DNA of 64,000 bases from contig MQVO02000003.1 in NCBI GenBank assembly GCA_001986395.2, forward strand, positions 992,001 to 1,056,000. The letters run 5' to 3'. The notes beneath the pieces were generated by a model that worked only from the letters and a program-made list of their open reading frames with translations, searched no databases and was not told the origin of the DNA. The translations under genes were made by a program, and so were the position numbers. Below are positions 13,931-25,271 of this stretch, one piece after another. This stretch comes from Irpex lacteus (taxonomy: Eukaryota; Basidiomycota; Agaricomycetes; Polyporales; Irpicaceae). Numbering within the stretch: position 1 is the first letter of the stretch; every line of letters starts with the position of its first letter.

Positions 13931-16900
13931 TCACGGCCCTCCCGTCCTCGCCGACCGCCTCGGCTGCCTCCTCCTCGTCGCAGGCACCCTCTCCCTCTCC
14001 ACCGGTACCGCCCCTCTACTCCCCTCAGCGTTCGCAGACGAGTCCAGTTCCCACACATCCGGCGGCTTCTGCGTCTCTAGCAGCTTCATCAACCGCATCC
14101 TCTCGCTGCTCTGCACCGGGTCTTCGTACGTCACTCGGATACTGTCGTTGTCGTCTTCCTGGGCGCGCACTGCGGCGAGCATGCTGATGTCGCCTTCGTC
14201 TGCGTCGAGGCCGAAGGGCTGGTAGGGTTCGCGGGAGGTAATGACGGGTGCTGGAAGGACGTCGTCGCGAGGCGCGGCCTGAAGACACCAAATAATTAAT
14301 TTTATATATCTCAGACAGGAGGACCTTGACTCACCTTCGTCCGAGATGGCGGTCGTACCCGTTTGGGACGAGGAGCCTGCCCACTAATAGCATCCTCAGA
14401 CGACGACATCCGTTTCCCCAGCAAAGTAGTAATGCTCTCCTGAAGCACCCTTGTAGCCTCCCTCGATATCTTAGCAGGCGAAGGCGACGCCGACGGCCGT
14501 TTGATGGGGGAGGGAGTCTCTGACGACGGTATGTGTGTGTTCAACATGTCCTCTCTCAGTTCAGCTAGCGATAGTGACTGGGGAGCGTCTTCTGTAGATT
14601 GCATAGTCTCAGACTCGGCACTTTCCGTCGCCTGGGGTTCAGGTAGTAAACCAATGGGTTCACCGAAGGATTCGCCGTACGTATCATCCAGGGACTGGGC
14701 AACGGCGCCTGTGTCATTGGAGTCTATTGATCGTTAGAACCCTTCGACATAAACGTCCAGTACACGACTTACCACTGGGGCTGATTTGTGGTTCTGGCGT
14801 TTTCGACCTGTTCTTCCCCTTGATATCTATTTTCAGCTCCGTTTGGGGCTCGGAAGCCGATGCCAACCGCGGGACTTGAGCACCTTCGATCAACTGTACC
14901 AGCCACTCCATCCCAACAACAGGTATACCCCACTCTTGCGCCTTATCGTGCTTTGCGCCGGTGCGAGACGGGCAGAGCAAATGTGTCGTTCTTCGCGAGA
15001 ACGACGGCGCAAAATTGATACCTTCACAAAAACAATGTCAATATCCAATGTTCCAGTAGTATTGTCGTATATGTGGATAGACCCACCGAGAGCACGTAGT
15101 AGCCGACGAACCCAGCACGCCTCCGCTTCTTCCAGACCAGATATGCTGACTGTGAAGTCACTGGCGCCTGACCACGAGCATCGTCAGTAAGTTAGCATGC
15201 TGGAGATTGAGGTGGAAGCAGCGTACCCGGGATGTGGTCAGATATAGCCAGCGGTACGAACGAAATATGCTCGTCAGCTGAACAGACGCGGCCTTCCGAG
15301 ATACATCGTTCGAGCCAACACTCTGTGCGATACCGACTACGGGTACTCTCATCCGCCTCGTCTCTATACATCTTGCTCCCGCTGGTGATAAACTTAGTAT
15401 TCGAGTATGTCGAAAGACGATTGATTAGACTGAGCTTACCTGACTAGGCGCACAACGATGAAGTCGACGTGATCGTCGGAGGATTCACTGACGACACGAC
15501 CGCCAGTTTCTTCCAGAGTACTCTTGACGTGCGGGCTCCTCGCTTCGCCCAAAAGCCGGAAGGAGAGCCCTGTGAAGAATCCCGATTGACGAGCAGACTG
15601 TTCTGGGCCGGCATACGGTTTGTTCGATGGGCCAGCAACACCTCCAGGTTGTGGCACGTTTTCAAGCGAAGGTTCCACGACACCAACAGGATGTGGCTTA
15701 CTTGCCTCGGCAGCAAGCGGTAGACGACTTGACGAGCTTGTACGTGAGACAGCAGGTTGTGCACGCCGAAGAGACTTCAATATACTCCGCTGCTGCTCGG
15801 AGTCTTCCCCAGACTTCGTCCTCTCGAGGTTATTCCGCTTGGGTTTCGGCTTCGTCGGCGTATCTTCGAGATTGCCTACCGTGCGCGAGGAGTCTCGCGA
15901 CTTCGTGGGACTGCGCAGCAACTTGCCCGATTTCGCCTCAAAGCCTCTGTTCTTCAGTAGCAGCCCCCATATCTCGTTGGTGACAGCGGGTGCGAGTTTG
16001 ATAGGCACTGCGGCCTCTTCTTCGTCTTTGTTCTCGGGGTCGTCGAGTGCTGATGAGCTGTTCTGGACTCGCAGAGGGCGATTTGGTCGAGCATCTGGGG
16101 AGGAGGAACAAGGTGGAGGCGATGCAGCTGTGACACGATCAGACGGTAGTATATTACGTTGTAGTCAACACATACCTATAGGAGTAGATGCACGGGCTGG
16201 GCGTGGCTTAGAGATAGCATACGCTTCTTCGTCACATCTACCTAGTGATCATTCTGTCATTTGTATACACTCAGCAATTAGATAGTACGCACCACCAGCT
16301 TTCAGGCAAGCCCAGAACCATTCTATCCAAACGATTTTGATGTCTGCTTCTCGACGCTTGTTGAACTTGACCGCATAGCGCATCCGTTCGGACATGTTAT
16401 CTGGACCACTCGTGCATAGGAGATGCGTGACCTTGACGGGTCTTTCGATATTCTCCACACAAGAACCGCCCTCTTCTTCAACTCTTCGAATGATTTCCTC
16501 TCTTGTATCCTCGTCGACTACTCCTGATAGGCAAAGGGTCACATTCTCGAATATCGGTAGCCGGTGTTGTTTGATACTCTATATTCAAGAACTATAGTTC
16601 AATAGAATTCGTGCATCACTTTCAGATAGTACGCACCTCTGCAAGATTGACATCATCGCCTCTGAGCCAGACGTCATAACAGTCCTCTACCCAAGACGGA
16701 TGCATGATGGGGATGTTGTTTTCCAAGGCGCACTGGGGCATGTTAAATGTAAACAGACGACCAAGAGCAACAAGAGTAGCTCACCTTGTATTTCTCGCTG
16801 CCAGGCTCTATTGCTAGTAAGTGCGTGACGATGTCCGTCAAATCATTGAGAGGTTGCGCCCCGAGTTCGATTGCTCGTTTGAACAACGACATCTACTTCA

Positions 16901-17216
16901 TATGGTTATTCCACAGCAATTGGAGGAAAAGAGGTGATACTCGCCTTGTCGCTTATGCCAGTCGCGCTGAGAACTACACCGCGGAATGGTCGGGGTATTC
17001 GCATGTCCACAAAGCTGTTCTCCTGCTCGGAATCGAACCCGGAGTCATGGTGTTGAAGCGTTTCGTAGGAGAGAGAGGTCTTTGATTTGCGGGATTGGTT
17101 GGGTAGTGCTGGTCGCAGTTTAACGTTAGGGACCTGTGGGGGAAATGAGCAGTGAAGTGGTATGTTGAGGTAACCCTACGCACCTTGTTAGATTTGTTCC
17201 CGCGTCTGAAAGCCAT
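13931..17216 (-). CDS. DPB11: DPB11/TopBP1/Rad4(Cut5) multi-BRCT scaffold
   Basis: Scaffold for replication initiation (Sld2/Sld3 binding) and for activation of the ATR/Mec1 checkpoint kinase. The start is ATG at 17216 (MAFRRGNKSNKV). Two N-terminal BRCT domains follow: PFRGVVLSATGISDKMSLFK with IMHPSWVEDCYDVW, and then LPIFENVTLCLSGVV with VKVTHLLC and IVWIEWFWACLKAG. A Ser-rich linker leads to a second BRCT pair: FTGLSFRLLGE with HVDFIVVRLV and HECWLERCI, then FTVSISGLEEAEACWVRRLL with THLLCPS and WGIPVVGMEWLVQLI. The tail is basic and disordered. Four BRCTs in pairs fit the fungal Dpb11/Rad4 layout. Stop at 13931-13933; about 870 residues over about twelve exons. Confidence 0.88.
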
Positions 17217-17418
17217 CCCTCACAAAATAACGGTTGCAGTGTTTGAGACCCTTTGGATGATATATAGGGAGAGTTTGCGATGGAACTATTGCTTCTTTGA
17301 GTAAGTAGCCAGTAGACGTGGGCCAAGCACAGAGACCTCCGTGACCGTGACCGTGACCGCGGCCGAACGCGTCCAGCAACTGCACTTTAGGGCAGGCATT
17401 TTCGTGACAGGACAGAGG

Positions 17419-17425
17419 AAAAAAA
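17419..17425 (-). terminator. Pol III terminator of tRNA-Asp
   Basis: A run of seven T on the minus strand, two nucleotides after the 3' end of the tRNA, as expected for RNA polymerase III. Confidence 0.8.
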
Positions 17426-17427
17426 TA

Positions 17428-17499
17428 CTCCCTGGCGGGGAGTCGAACCCCGCTTTCGCGCGTGACAGGCGCGTGTACTAACCGATATACTACCAGGGA
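17428..17499 (-). tRNA. tRNA-Asp (anticodon GTC)
   Basis: Minus-strand cloverleaf of 72 nt without intron. The acceptor stem is TCCCTGG paired with CCAGGGA, with discriminator G, the Asp identity base. The D-arm holds the A-box region (TAGTATATCGGTTAGTA). The anticodon loop is CTGTCAC, giving GTC. The T-arm is GGGGTTCGACTCCCC and contains the B box. Two nt later a T7 run ends transcription. It lies between the starts of DPB11 and the uL30m gene. Confidence 0.95.
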
Positions 17500-17602
17500 T
17501 ATGGAAGATTGCCTTTACAAATGTATACATCCGTGCCCCTTTCGTAATAACGCAATTTCGCCACAAAGTCTGAAGTGTCCGACAGCTCAACCTGCAACGA
17601 CC

Positions 17603-17992
17603 ATGGCCTCGTCACGTCTCAGCTCACAGCTCAGCAGAAATATAGCTCGCTGGCAACATGGTCCACAAACTCGAGCTTTGTCGACAAATCCTGCTCCTGC
17701 AAATAACGAGCCTCTGACACACTACCGCATCACCCTCCGACGCTCTGCCATTGCCCTACCCAAGCATATCAAAGGCACTCTCGTTTCGCTCGGCATACAC
17801 AGACGAATGCAAACTGTCTACCACGAACACTCGCCTATCAACGCTGGAAAGATTCTTGCGGTGAAGGAGTTGGTAGAGGTGGAGAACGTCCCGGCGTCGG
17901 CAGTGAGGACGAAGCAGGAGCAGAGGCAGGAGAGGAAAGCCCCGCGAGGCTACGAGGTGCTGGGGTCAAAGTTAGAAGAGGCTGTGCTATGA
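17603..17992 (+). CDS. MRPL33: Mitochondrial large-subunit ribosomal protein uL30m (Mrpl33 type)
   Basis: Intronless, 129 residues. The N-terminus MASSRLSSQLSRNIARWQHG is rich in Ser and Arg and free of acids, a good mitochondrial presequence. The ribosomal L30 fold follows: THYRITLRRSAIALPKHIKG, TLVSLGIHRRMQTVYHEHS, INAGKILAVKELVEVENVP. The bacterial-type L30 core is extended by a charged C-terminal tail, as in fungal mitochondrial homologues. The ATG at 17603 was chosen because it is the first one after the tRNA and gives the presequence. It lies about 100 nt from tRNA-Asp and is transcribed away from it. Confidence 0.88.
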   Translation: MASSRLSSQLSRNIARWQHGPQTRALSTNPAPANNEPLTHYRITLRRSAIALPKHIKGTLVSLGIHRRMQTVYHEHSPINAGKILAVKELVEVENVPASAVRTKQEQRQERKAPRGYEVLGSKLEEAVL

Positions 17993-18483
17993 CCGTTGGT
18001 CATACTGGTGGTAAGTTTGCATTCCATATAGGCAGGGGTGACTGACCCGAGCGACGTGCTGTAGGATAATTGTTTCTGTATATATCATACACATCTTAAT
18101 CATGCTCGAGGTTTCTACCAAGTCGCTGGTTCTCTTTCAATCTAGGCAGTTCAGGAGACGTATCGGTATGTTTGGGTTCATAAGGTTGCATACACTGGCA
18201 AGTCTACTAGCTGCAGTGAGCGAACCCTCACTGTGAGGCGTTATTACCTATCACAAAGTGTGTTTATAACTCTCTTTTGCCTGAAAATATCGATCATCCC
18301 TAGCCTTAATTCAGTTGTTCTTCAACTTCTACAATGGTATCCATAGTATGGAGATAACGACAGCAATGGGAAACGTACAAAACAGAATATAAATAACTTC
18401 TAGCTAAAAGGGACCCTACGAAATTCGGTGGCCACATACGAAACTCTCCAGACCCTCAAATCGCACCAAAACAAAGACTTCTA
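17993..18483. other. Intergenic, convergent 3' ends
   Basis: 3' regions of the uL30m gene (plus) and the chitinase (minus). AT-rich stretches and no frame of note. I see nothing else. Confidence 0.5.
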
Positions 18484-20544
18484 TCACAACCTGAAGAATC
18501 GCGAATGCTTTGCGCTGGGAGTCTCGACAGGGACAGCCTTCGGTACCTCCTTCTCCTCATAATGGCTCTTGATGAACTGGCCAGCCGCGAGTTTGGTAGA
18601 CGTACATGCGCCGTCGTCCTGCCAGTCTCCCGCAGCCCCTGGATATCGAATAATTAAGTCAGCATTGCCTTTTCTGCTGTGGTGCTGTGGTGACTGACCT
18701 CCTGGTGCATCGCCGTAGCTCCACCACTTCGCAGTCCAGAGATGGCCGCTGTATACGACTTTGTCGCCTCCGTTGTACTGTTGTACGTATATGACATGAG
18801 TAAAAGCTGTCTAAAAACTGTTGTGGACATGGTGGCACTCACCGCGACGTTGCTGACCCATGCGTTGACCCCAGCGCAGCTACCACCCGACGAGGGAGGG
18901 CTGCTCGTAGTTGGAGGAGTACTAGTTGTAGTCTTTGAGGTAGTGGTAGTAGTGTGGCTCGTCGTCGGAGGTGGAGTAGGTGCGCTCGATCCGCCCTGCA
19001 ACGCTGCCTTGACCGCTGCGTCGAACCGGTTGTTCGCTATAGCGAGCAGAATACGTCTTAGAAGAGAATATGTAACTGTGCACGGAGGGCACATACCGTA
19101 AGCTTGGCTAGCATCCCAGAACATGACACCTCCGAACGAAGAATATTGCGCCTTGTACGACTGGATGATCGGGGCCAGAGAGCTGATTGGCACGTAGCCG
19201 CTTCCAGCGGCGGATTGAGATGCTGGAACACCAAGGTAGACCTTTACGTTTTTGTTGGGCGATTGCGTCTTGGCCCAGTTATCCCAGGTATCGAAGTTGG
19301 GCTGGGTGCCGCTGACACTGCAGTAGTTGTTGTCTGTGGGCCTGGGGTTAGTTGCGTTTCTCGCGTTCAGCGTGTCGACTGCTTACAGAACTGAACGTAG
19401 ACGGCGTCGAACCCAACCGAGTTGATCAAGCTGAGAGAATGGTTAGCCGAGATTCATATGCGTGATTGAAGAATACATACTCTCCGAGATAGGCATCTGG
19501 GAAGGGGCATTGCGGAGCACCAGTGATATAATACCTGAAGATTAACATCCCCGTCAGCTGCGTCCGTATCACAGAAGAGTCCCCACGCACTTCTTGCTGG
19601 CACCGTTGAAGTGGCTCCTCAGCTGATTGACAAAGGCAACAAAGTGAGCAGTAGAACCGCCCTCGATATCCAGGTCAACACTACATAGTGAATGCCGGGT
19701 AAGCTGCTGAAACAAGGATGGTATCTGACAATACACACCCATCAAGTACCGCACTTCCGAAGGGACGAGTCGAACTAGAGCCTCCCAGGAAAAGGTTCCA
19801 GATTTGATCGGCAAAAGCAGTAGCCTGAGAGTCCGAGGTGAACCCTGCGGCTCCGGTCGCGCCACCAAGACTTATGGTTACGATCTTTCCCTTTGACTGA
19901 CAGGTTTGGATAGCTGAGGCCAGGAAAGTGCATTGCGGAAGTTGGGAACCCGCGAAGACCGGGTCGTCGTTGACGTTGCAGGTCTATTAGATATGGTTAA
20001 TGTGTGAGATTATCGTGTCAATGGAGAAGCGGAAGTTGGGAGGCTTACGTTGGCGAGGTCGATAGAAGGAAGCCCTCCGGCACCGAAGAATACTGTTCAT
20101 TCCACAAGAATTATTGAGTAGATCTTTATTATTCGCTTCCGGGAGAACTTACCATTCAGGAATGCAATAGGCAACACATCAACGGAGTTGTCCTGCGAGT
20201 TATGGTTAGTATATGGCAATCATAGTGATACATGCATATTATTTGGCTTACCTGGCAGTAAAAGTCAATAGATTTCTGCCAGTTAGCTTGGTTGCTGTTC
20301 GTGGCGCCATACGAATTTTGACCCCAATAGCTACATCATGGTCAGTATCCCAGGGACATGGATAGCACAATACCACATACGCGACGACCTGTTAATGGAC
20401 GAAGGTCAGTAAATTGGTGATTCAGAAAGGAGATGAGCATACGTTATCATTCCTCGTAGTATCGAAGGCCGTTGTTGGAAGGATTAGTGTGGATGCCAAT
20501 ACGCTGACCAAGGCGAGCATCGAGGAGAAGGGAGAAGACAGCAT
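18484..20544 (-). CDS. Secreted GH18 class III chitinase with chitin-binding CBM5/12 tail
   Basis: Endo-acting chitinase of glycoside hydrolase family 18. The start ATG at 20544 opens a signal peptide (MLSSPFSSMLALVSVLASTL). The barrel follows: YWGQNSYGATNSNQANWQ, VLPIAFLN, IVTISLGGATGAAGF, and the catalytic DxDxE motif as DLDIEGGS with Glu as acid/base. Later strands include YYITGAPQCPFPDAYL, YVQFYNNYC and GGVMFWDASQAY. A Thr/Ser/Pro linker (PTPPPTTSHTTTTTSKTTTS) joins a C-terminal module with AWVSNVAYNGGDKVVY and WTAKWWSYGDAPG, the aromatic pattern of CBM5/12. About 455 residues over a dozen or so exons, some very small. Likely role is cell-wall remodelling or attack on fungal or insect chitin. 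Confidence 0.9.
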
Positions 20545-20610
20545 ATCGTGGACTATGCAGTAGTGAGATTGCTTTCTCGCACTGGGCTCTCCTCGACATT
20601 GTCCCCGGGG

Positions 20611-20616
20611 TTTATA
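20611..20616 (-). promoter_or_regulatory. TATA box of the chitinase gene
   Basis: Minus-strand TATAAA (within AGGATATAAACC), 67 nt upstream of the chitinase ATG. The spacing is good for a fungal TATA promoter with a short leader. Confidence 0.5.
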
Positions 20617-22140
20617 TCCTAGAGAAATAGCGCAGCAGGGTCAGGTGCGAGACCGAGTAGAGCATCTTCCTCATACTGCCTTGTGCTATCGCATGTCGAG
20701 ACGGCTTCGAGAACAGATATCGTGCCCCTGGCCATGCGTGTATAACATAAGCGTCTTCGCTGCACAATGAACACTGATCAGTATCAGCTCGGAGACGTCT
20801 GGATTTGACTCGCCATTATAGTTAGATGCACGGTTCGCCTGAAGGGTATGTGTGCTATCACGTCCATAGCGAAGATCGAGCTTCGATCCTGCTCACGAGC
20901 CACCGTAAAGCCCAACGAGACGCTGGGCGACTATCCAAAGAGGCCGATTTTCTTCCATTGGTATTGTGTCGATAGTATGCAAATATAAAGCCCCCGGACC
21001 TGGTGTCAATGCTGCAGCAAATGGTAGTCGCCTATTGGATGGTCACAAGCAAAGTCAGACGAAAGTAGAGGTCACATCACTCATATTCACATCCGTCCCA
21101 TGATTTTGAAGAGCATGGTCAACGTCACCGGAAGAGGAAACTTCTGCAGTTGCGCTTCCGTCGAGCGTGTTGCCCCACGAGGACGTGACCTAGATAGAAA
21201 GCGTCACCATGTAGACAAGGTCGAGCGACCTCAGCCCGCCATGTGGGTGAGATCACGGTATGTATCACAGAACCACGGTTTGTGAGAGTCTCGTGCGTGA
21301 GGCTCAAGTTAGGTTAATGTTAGCGTACCGGGGTCAACGACGGAGAATTCTGGGTCAGCAAAAGAAGCAGCACCATGTGCACTCCATTGCGATAAGCTAT
21401 TGAGCTCGTTATGTCGTATCAATCAAAGAGTAGATGCAAAAAGATGGTCGCAGTGCCCATCGCACCTCGAACAATAATGCCTATATGTTCGTAGAGGTAT
21501 CCCCAGAGCTCGAGCGACCGTGGCCCTCTCTTTCAAGCGTCCGAGGACTCCAGGGTTAGCGCCGATACAGCTTCGTTGCTACGGTCAAATATAACCCACT
21601 TACTAGCAACTATAGCCACTGTTTGTTATGAGACCTTTTCGACCATATGAACGAGAAACCCTGGTTCAGTCATCTGAGCGCCCCGAACTAGTACTGGCTT
21701 GTTTAGTGAGAGAGCTCGGGATGAATTGCTTTTTCAGTACTTTTTCAGTCCTCAGCGCTTCGGCTGCAGCCAGGTTACTTCGGTCAAGCTCCTTGCATCG
21801 CACCACCCATGCATATGATCCGCAAGCTTAACGTGAAACAAGACCAATATTTATATGTCAGTGCGTATGTTACGATAGTTAGAGCACGAGACGTACCTCG
21901 ACCGTTTGCTAACCTTGCATGTCCAGGTAAGATGAAGATTGACAGACGTGGTTAAAGCTGTCGCGCCCGTGGTCTGCATATCCATACCCGGATTGTCGTT
22001 CACATCCAGCAAGCAGCGCATCATGACAATATCTGGTCAACGAAAAACAGGTCCTGTTGCTCGGAATACATCAATACCACAATTCATCCAAAGAATATGT
22101 ACCAGAAATAACATCGCTTCCACCACATGCCACGTCCTGT
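20617..22140. other. 1.5 kb intergenic stretch without recognisable gene
   Basis: Only frames of 60 to 70 codons, with no domain pattern and no good splice chain. I saw no tRNA, no inverted-repeat element and no simple-sequence array. Confidence 0.45.
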
Positions 22141-23406
22141 TCACCATTTTCCAATGCCCCACGGGTTGTACGCAACCCCTCTGAGGTTCCACTTGCACTC
22201 CTGAGGCTGGACGTTCGAATTGCAGTCCCACGCACGGCAATGCACAGTGCCGTGTTCAGCAACGCCATCCAAGCATGCCTCCCACAATGTCCAGCTCCAT
22301 TTTCCCTCCTGATAGATGATTCTGGCCGGTTGCCAGTGTTCGCCACCATCGGTGGTAACCTCGACTTTCGTCACGGTGGAGGCCATGTAGTGGGTGGCGT
22401 ATCCCTTTACCAGAAGAGAGTACGAATTATCTTTGTTCTTCCTCAGGGATGTCGAAGCTACGATCGAATTCAAGTTGAGAGATGTGATAGATGGATACTT
22501 CGACCATACGAGGGCGGCCGCGGCCTTCGTTTCAATCTGAAAGTTATACTCAGTGATTATAAGATCATTTCTAGAAGTCGACACGTACCTCAGGTGGTAA
22601 AATTTTGTAGTCCCTGGCTTGGTAGTAGTTAGGCGACTCTTCGGGAGACAGCCTCATCGTGTCTAGCCACTTGACCCAGCGTGCACCGCAGTATCCAGGG
22701 ACAACAAGCCGTAATGGAGCACCACGGTCGGGTGACATATATTCGTCGTTCATCTTTGTGTAAATTGAGCATGTAGAGCGTATGGGAGAGGTAAAGCACA
22801 TGTTCTTACCTCCCAAGCCACGAGGACATCTCCTTCCTCGTCCATAGCTTTTTGCAATGGAATCGAGGCACCATAATAGGAGTCATCCTCACAAGGGGTT
22901 ACATTAGACGCAAATTGTACATGCTGCATGTTCTCGAACTCCAGATTTGCGTCGAGAAGAACATCACGCAATCGTGCGCCTCCCCATTTGGCGTTGCACA
23001 CCACACCGTCATCCCATAGGATTCCGTTCACCTTCTTGATTTGAGCCATCTCTTTCCGTCTGTTGCCTGCGCACTAGAGTATAACACTTAAGTACTTGTC
23101 AAGGAGGAGAGCGACTCGACAGTATAAGACATCACGGACCTGTAATGCAGCGACAACTTCATGTTTTTGGAATCTGGTCTCCAGGTCATGCATTGTATAT
23201 CTTCTGTCGCCTCGACTGCTTTTAATAGTCAAGATGTAGGTTTCACGATCGAGGTCCTCAACCGGCCCATGATTCCTGCAGTACACTAGATCATCCGGCG
23301 TGATGGAGAACTCGACAAGTGCTGAGGCCTTTGGTTCAGCGTTGAATGGCTCCTTGCCCCTCACAACGAGCAGCTGGGAGTGGGGGACTTCGTGAGAATA
23401 GTCCAT
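22141..23406 (-). CDS. Sulfite oxidase-like molybdopterin enzyme, copy 1
   Basis: Mo-cofactor oxidoreductase of the sulfite oxidase family without a cytochrome b5 domain. The start ATG is at 23406 ([20 protein letters not shown]). The Mo domain shows [12 protein letters not shown] and, after an intron, [10 protein letters not shown], whose Cys is the Mo ligand. [31 protein letters not shown] and [12 protein letters not shown] follow. The dimerisation domain (Mo-co_dimer) follows, with [30 protein letters not shown] and [14 protein letters not shown], ending at 22141. Four exons, about 360 residues. The likely reaction is sulfite to sulfate, but other substrates are possible because the family is broad. 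A paralogue lies at 39939-41285 on the same strand. Confidence 0.88.
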
Positions 23407-23470
23407 AGTGGCTGTATAGGAATCTGCAAAGTAGAAAGATCATGCAGGTGCACAGATCGACAGACCACCG

Positions 23471-23477
23471 TTATATA
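23471..23477 (-). promoter_or_regulatory. TATA box of sulfite oxidase-like gene 1
   Basis: TATATAA on the minus strand, 65 nt upstream of the ATG at 23406. Confidence 0.45.
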
Positions 23478-24098
23478 GAGTCGCTGAAGGAGATTAAGAG
23501 GGTCCGGCCAAGGCGGCGTAGTCTGGCATACGCCCAACGTTTGATGGCAATTTGAAAGGGTGTTCAACCGTGGGCAGGCCTGATAAGACGATAGAGTAAT
23601 GTGGCTGCCAGTACTCAAGTCAAGCTCAATAGAAGCCTTCCCGAACCTGCTCCAGAGCAAACGATTGGGTAAAGGGCGGTGATTGCCAAACGGAGATGCC
23701 AGCATCGAGGACACCAGCCCCGTTGTTTATCGGCCTCGTTCTTGCCAGGTGTATGGCCAGAAAGCTGGAAACTTTAACTTTCAAGTTTACCGTAGGATCT
23801 GCAGTGCGCTATAAAACTGACATGCCGTAGAGAGATACGATACAGTGAAAGGCCAAGCCATGTGGTAGCAGGATGTAAAGCTCACTCGAAGGAAGTCGTG
23901 GTATACATAATCACCCGTGGGAAAATATCGGCCGAATGAAGTGCAGCTGCCGACGCCGACCAGCTTCGTCCTCTCAGTCGCACACCACGTACGCCTAACG
24001 GCCTGTTAGCCCATTTAAAGCTCTGGGAAACAATTCTGGGAACATAATCTACACACATCTACCGTTTACCACCTACTCGTCGAGACACTGCTTGAACA
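23478..24098. other. Divergent intergenic promoter region
   Basis: Between sulfite oxidase-like gene 1 (minus) and the DUF1748 gene (plus). The 117-codon minus-strand frame at 23361-23714 overlaps the TATA box and leader and looks like chance. No other feature seen. Confidence 0.45.
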
Positions 24099-24381
24099 AT
24101 GGCTCTTGGACGCCTCTTTCACTATGCTGTAGATGCAGTTCTAGTGTCAACAGTCCTGGCGGGCGTGAAGAAGACCAGCGGATTCTCGTATGTTCTTCGT
24201 ATTCAAGTCTCTATTGATATTCTAGCTGATCTTCTCCCTCTCTAGCCCATCCACTGCTGCTATAGGTGACAACACCTTGCGCTCAGTTACCGACAGCTAT
24301 CTCGGTATTGGAGAGACAATATTCGAAATGATACAGGCCACAGCTGTGAACAGCCCGTATTTCAAGAGGGACACAAAGTAG
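24099..24381 (+). CDS. DUF1748 mitochondrial mini-protein
   Basis: A 74-residue protein in two exons (intron 24188-24245), too short to show as one frame. It begins MALGRLFHYAVDAVLVSTVL and continues AGVKKTSGFSPSTA, matching the conserved fungal DUF1748 start (ALG..xHYAVDAVLVSxxLAG). The second exon gives SYLGIGETIFEMIQ and ends YFKRDTK. Yeast members of this family are tiny mitochondrial proteins; one (Ypr010c-a/Min8) has been linked to cytochrome oxidase assembly, which I recall but cannot check here. One predicted hydrophobic segment (residues 10-22) fits membrane attachment. TAG at 24379-24381. Confidence 0.88.
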
Positions 24382-25271
24382 CAGCGTCGTGATGTTCTTG
24401 GAGGTTGCTGGTATTTTTGGAGAGCGTGGGTTGGTGGTGAGACTCAGTCTGTCAATGGATTTTTCTGTATTTATTATCCCTTCTCAAGTGGTTATACCCA
24501 TGGGCAAATAATTGTGTCGGCCGATAATACTTAGTGGCTGAAATGATCATGCTACAGTCTTCTACAGTCTTTCTTAGCAACATCGATCCGCTTGTGACGG
24601 TGCCCGTAGACTCACCGAACACGGTAAGTGATTCTTTAACGTTGCCTCCGACTCGGACTCCCTAGCATAAGTGCTACGGGACGATCAGTTGGTTACGATT
24701 ATATTCCCGTAGGCCGAGCCTGCCCATTATTATGCAACCCATTACTCAGTTCTTGCACTGAGACGCAGCGTCCTGCTCAGTTGGGCTGTACCTGTGGCAA
24801 CGACGGCATGCCGGTTACTAATCCAGACGCTGAGGTTAGATTTCCGATTGTGGAGAACACCTTCGGTACACCGCTCGCTTCAGTCGCTCATCATCCGGAA
24901 CAAGCAGTGGGCCTCTTCGCGTCTCACTTGAAGGTGAGCCTGAAGTGGATGTTGTTGTAAATGACGCGGTTTAGTCATTGACACAGTGCCTCCTCTCTTT
25001 ATTGCTCAGGAACTGACACCTCCGAAAGCAATAGCGGAACGGTGGGCTTCCCCCGCCCGAACTTCACAGATCCCGTACTGCGCTCTCTTAATAATCTGGC
25101 AGTAATGGCGACTATGAAGTCGAAGAATGTGTCAAGGACGATGAGCATGCAAGAGCTGGAGCTGGTAGAGGCACTGAGCGTCGGCCACTTTATAAGCCAT
25201 GCTCGCCTCAGAGCACAAACAGCACACTGCGTCGACAACGACATCCTCAACCAGTGAACGAGCGCAAATCC
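24382..25271. other. Intergenic stretch with possible uncharacterised exons
   Basis: A frame running from about 25017 to 25257 (GTVGFPRPNFTDPVLRSLNN, later ELELVEALSVGHFISHARL) follows a plausible acceptor (TGCTCAG) and could join an upstream exon ending at 24934 (CTTGAAG|GTGAGC). No ATG-started chain and no known domain was found. It ends 14 nt before the regulator ATG, so it may simply be leader sequence of that gene. Confidence 0.25.

Noticed and set aside
15620..16285. 221-codon plus-strand frame
   Set aside because: Antisense shadow of the DPB11 exons, where Ser/Arg-rich coding leaves the other strand open.
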